Assembly (NCBI GenBank): GCA_964436635.1
Contig: CAYTDM010000046.1
Span: 1 to 6,074, forward strand
DNA length: 6,074 nt
From: DASRQK01 sp964436635
Lineage (GTDB): Bacteria; Bacteroidota; Bacteroidia; Sphingobacteriales; Sphingobacteriaceae
Direction: 5' to 3'
The notes beneath the pieces were generated by a model, which was given only the letters and a program-made list of their open reading frames with translations, ran no database searches and was not told the origin of the DNA. Of this stretch, positions 5,212 to 6,074 are shown one piece after another. Made by a program: the position numbers and the translations under genes. The first letter of the stretch is position 1; every line of letters begins with the position of its first letter.

Positions 5212-6012
5212 TCATCGAGGCTTACTCCATCTCATTTCATACAAGCGAACCAAATCTTGAAAGCCGTGTTTTTTTAGGAAACTCGGCAAGGATGGATCTC
5301 TATCGTCAATGTTGATGATGGTGGTGAGGTGTGGATGTTCAGTCAAAGTTTTGCGCAGCAAGGCCTGCCCTACTCCGGTCCTTCTATAATCTGGTCGTAC
5401 CGCCAATTGGTGAATGCGCTTGCTTCGGGTATTGTAAAGCAGATATCCGACAAATTCCTCATCGGAATGGGCCAAGTAAGCCTGCAAATCGTCCTTCGTT
5501 AATTCCATGGCTTGAAAATCGTTTTGCCAAGTGGGTAAGATGGATAAAAATGAGCGACATTCGCTTTCTAAGGCTGCTTGGTAGCTACTGCGCGCTATGC
5601 GAATGGGAAACGAGGTTATGGGCTCGGCTGGTAAATTTACGGAACCGGATGGTGATTCAGCTGCTTGATTTGCGGAAGCGACTGATACTTCGGCACTTGT
5701 TTCTGTGCCAGCTACTGCGGTGTCACCAGGAGTCCATTTATAGGATAACAGTTTGCGCGAGCGTTTAAAACCACTATATTCATAACAAGCGTAGGCGATT
5801 TTGTTATTTTCTAACACTTCAAGCACCACTTCTTCAATGCCTAATTCATCGATTTGTTGAAAGAAATGAGCGTACATGGCTTTGGTGAGTCCGCGCCCTC
5901 TGTAAGCAGGTAAAACGCCCGTTCCACCGTTATAAACGAGTTCTGGTCGGTGTTTTGCTGCGCAATGAAGGATAAAGCCTACCAAGGTTCCGTCTTCATT
6001 AAACACGCCCAC
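5212..6012 (-). CDS. Tandem-domain GNAT N-acetyltransferase, N-terminus interrupted
   Basis: A protein with two GNAT acetyltransferase modules, which transfer acetyl from acetyl-CoA to an amine. The first, incomplete at its N-terminus, has the acetyl-CoA loop at 38-43 (RGRGLT, inside YNGGTGVLPAYRGRGLTKAM) and ends YACYEYSGF near 74-82. A Ser/Ala/Thr/Glu-rich linker without predicted structure spans about 95-130. The second module runs 135-266, with HQLAVRPDYRRTGVGQALLR carrying the RRTGVG loop at 210-215 and FLKKHGF at 245-251. Coordinates use a GTG at 6010-6012, but this is probably not the true start: the frame is open back to 6039 (AENYSPIHSVGVF is good GNAT sequence), then meets TAA at 6040-6042. 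The neighbouring frame upstream reads MYSAIK from an ATG at 6054-6056, so one missing base near 6038-6044 would join them. Substrate unknown. Confidence 0.82.
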   Translation of the reverse strand: MGVFNEDGTLVGFILHCAAKHRPELVYNGGTGVLPAYRGRGLTKAMYAHFFQQIDELGIEEVVLEVLENNKIAYACYEYSGFKRSRKLLSYKWTPGDTAVAGTETSAEVSVASANQAAESPSGSVNLPAEPITSFPIRIARSSYQAALESECRSFLSILPTWQNDFQAMELTKDDLQAYLAHSDEEFVGYLLYNTRSKRIHQLAVRPDYRRTGVGQALLRKTLTEHPHLTTIINIDDRDPSLPSFLKKHGFQDLVRLYEMRWSKPR

Positions 6013-6074
6013 CGAGTGAATTGGGGAATAATTTTCGGCTTAATTGCAGAGTACATAAAGTATTTCTTTTAAAA

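Overview
The window most likely comes from a Bacteroidota chromosome (Chitinophagales, Cytophagales or Saprospiria-like). This is inferred from several things. The DNA is moderately AT-rich and the genes mostly lack Shine-Dalgarno sequences. A few matches to the Bacteroidota -7 element TAnnTTTG lie upstream of genes. The secreted cyclophilin carries the long insert common in that phylum, and DUF4180, SdpI-family and NAPE-PLD-like proteins occur together. Nothing here marks a phage, plasmid, CRISPR array or RNA gene.

Layout, left to right. Bases 1-411 are a mosaic of two broken genes. A minus-strand fragment with an in-frame stop runs off the left edge. It abuts the 3' end of a plus-strand gene with an apparent frame break, and a strong intrinsic terminator (428-457) follows. 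A short AT-rich spacer with inverted repeats comes next. Then, all on the minus strand, are an FAD-dependent monooxygenase (566-1696), a 20-bp tandem repeat (1701-1775), an SdpI-family membrane protein (1801-2463), an overlapping SdpR-like ArsR repressor (2441-2734), a TTTAGATA-type operator (2746-2773), a secreted cyclophilin (2819-3478) and a membrane-anchored metallo-beta-lactamase-fold hydrolase (3483-4595). A 250-bp divergent intergenic region separates these from a plus-strand DUF4180 gene (4846-5205). That gene converges, 6 bp apart, on a minus-strand tandem-GNAT acetyltransferase (5212 onward) whose N-terminus is interrupted near the right edge.

How the genes work together. The clearest module is sdpR-sdpI: a small wHTH repressor translationally coupled to a six-helix membrane protein, with a palindromic operator just upstream. 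This is the arrangement of the Bacillus subtilis SdpR/SdpI immunity and signalling pair, but no SdpC-like toxin gene is visible in the window. The hydrolase and cyclophilin form a tight two-gene operon (4-nt gap), and both carry N-terminal export or membrane signals, so both probably act outside the cytoplasm. The monooxygenase lies 104 bp downstream of sdpI in the same direction, with the phased repeat in its leader; whether it belongs to the same transcript is unknown.

I do not see convincing evidence for a wholly new system. The items most worth checking are the phased repeat, the multi-half-site operator, and the three reading-frame interruptions, which could be true gene decay or sequence errors.
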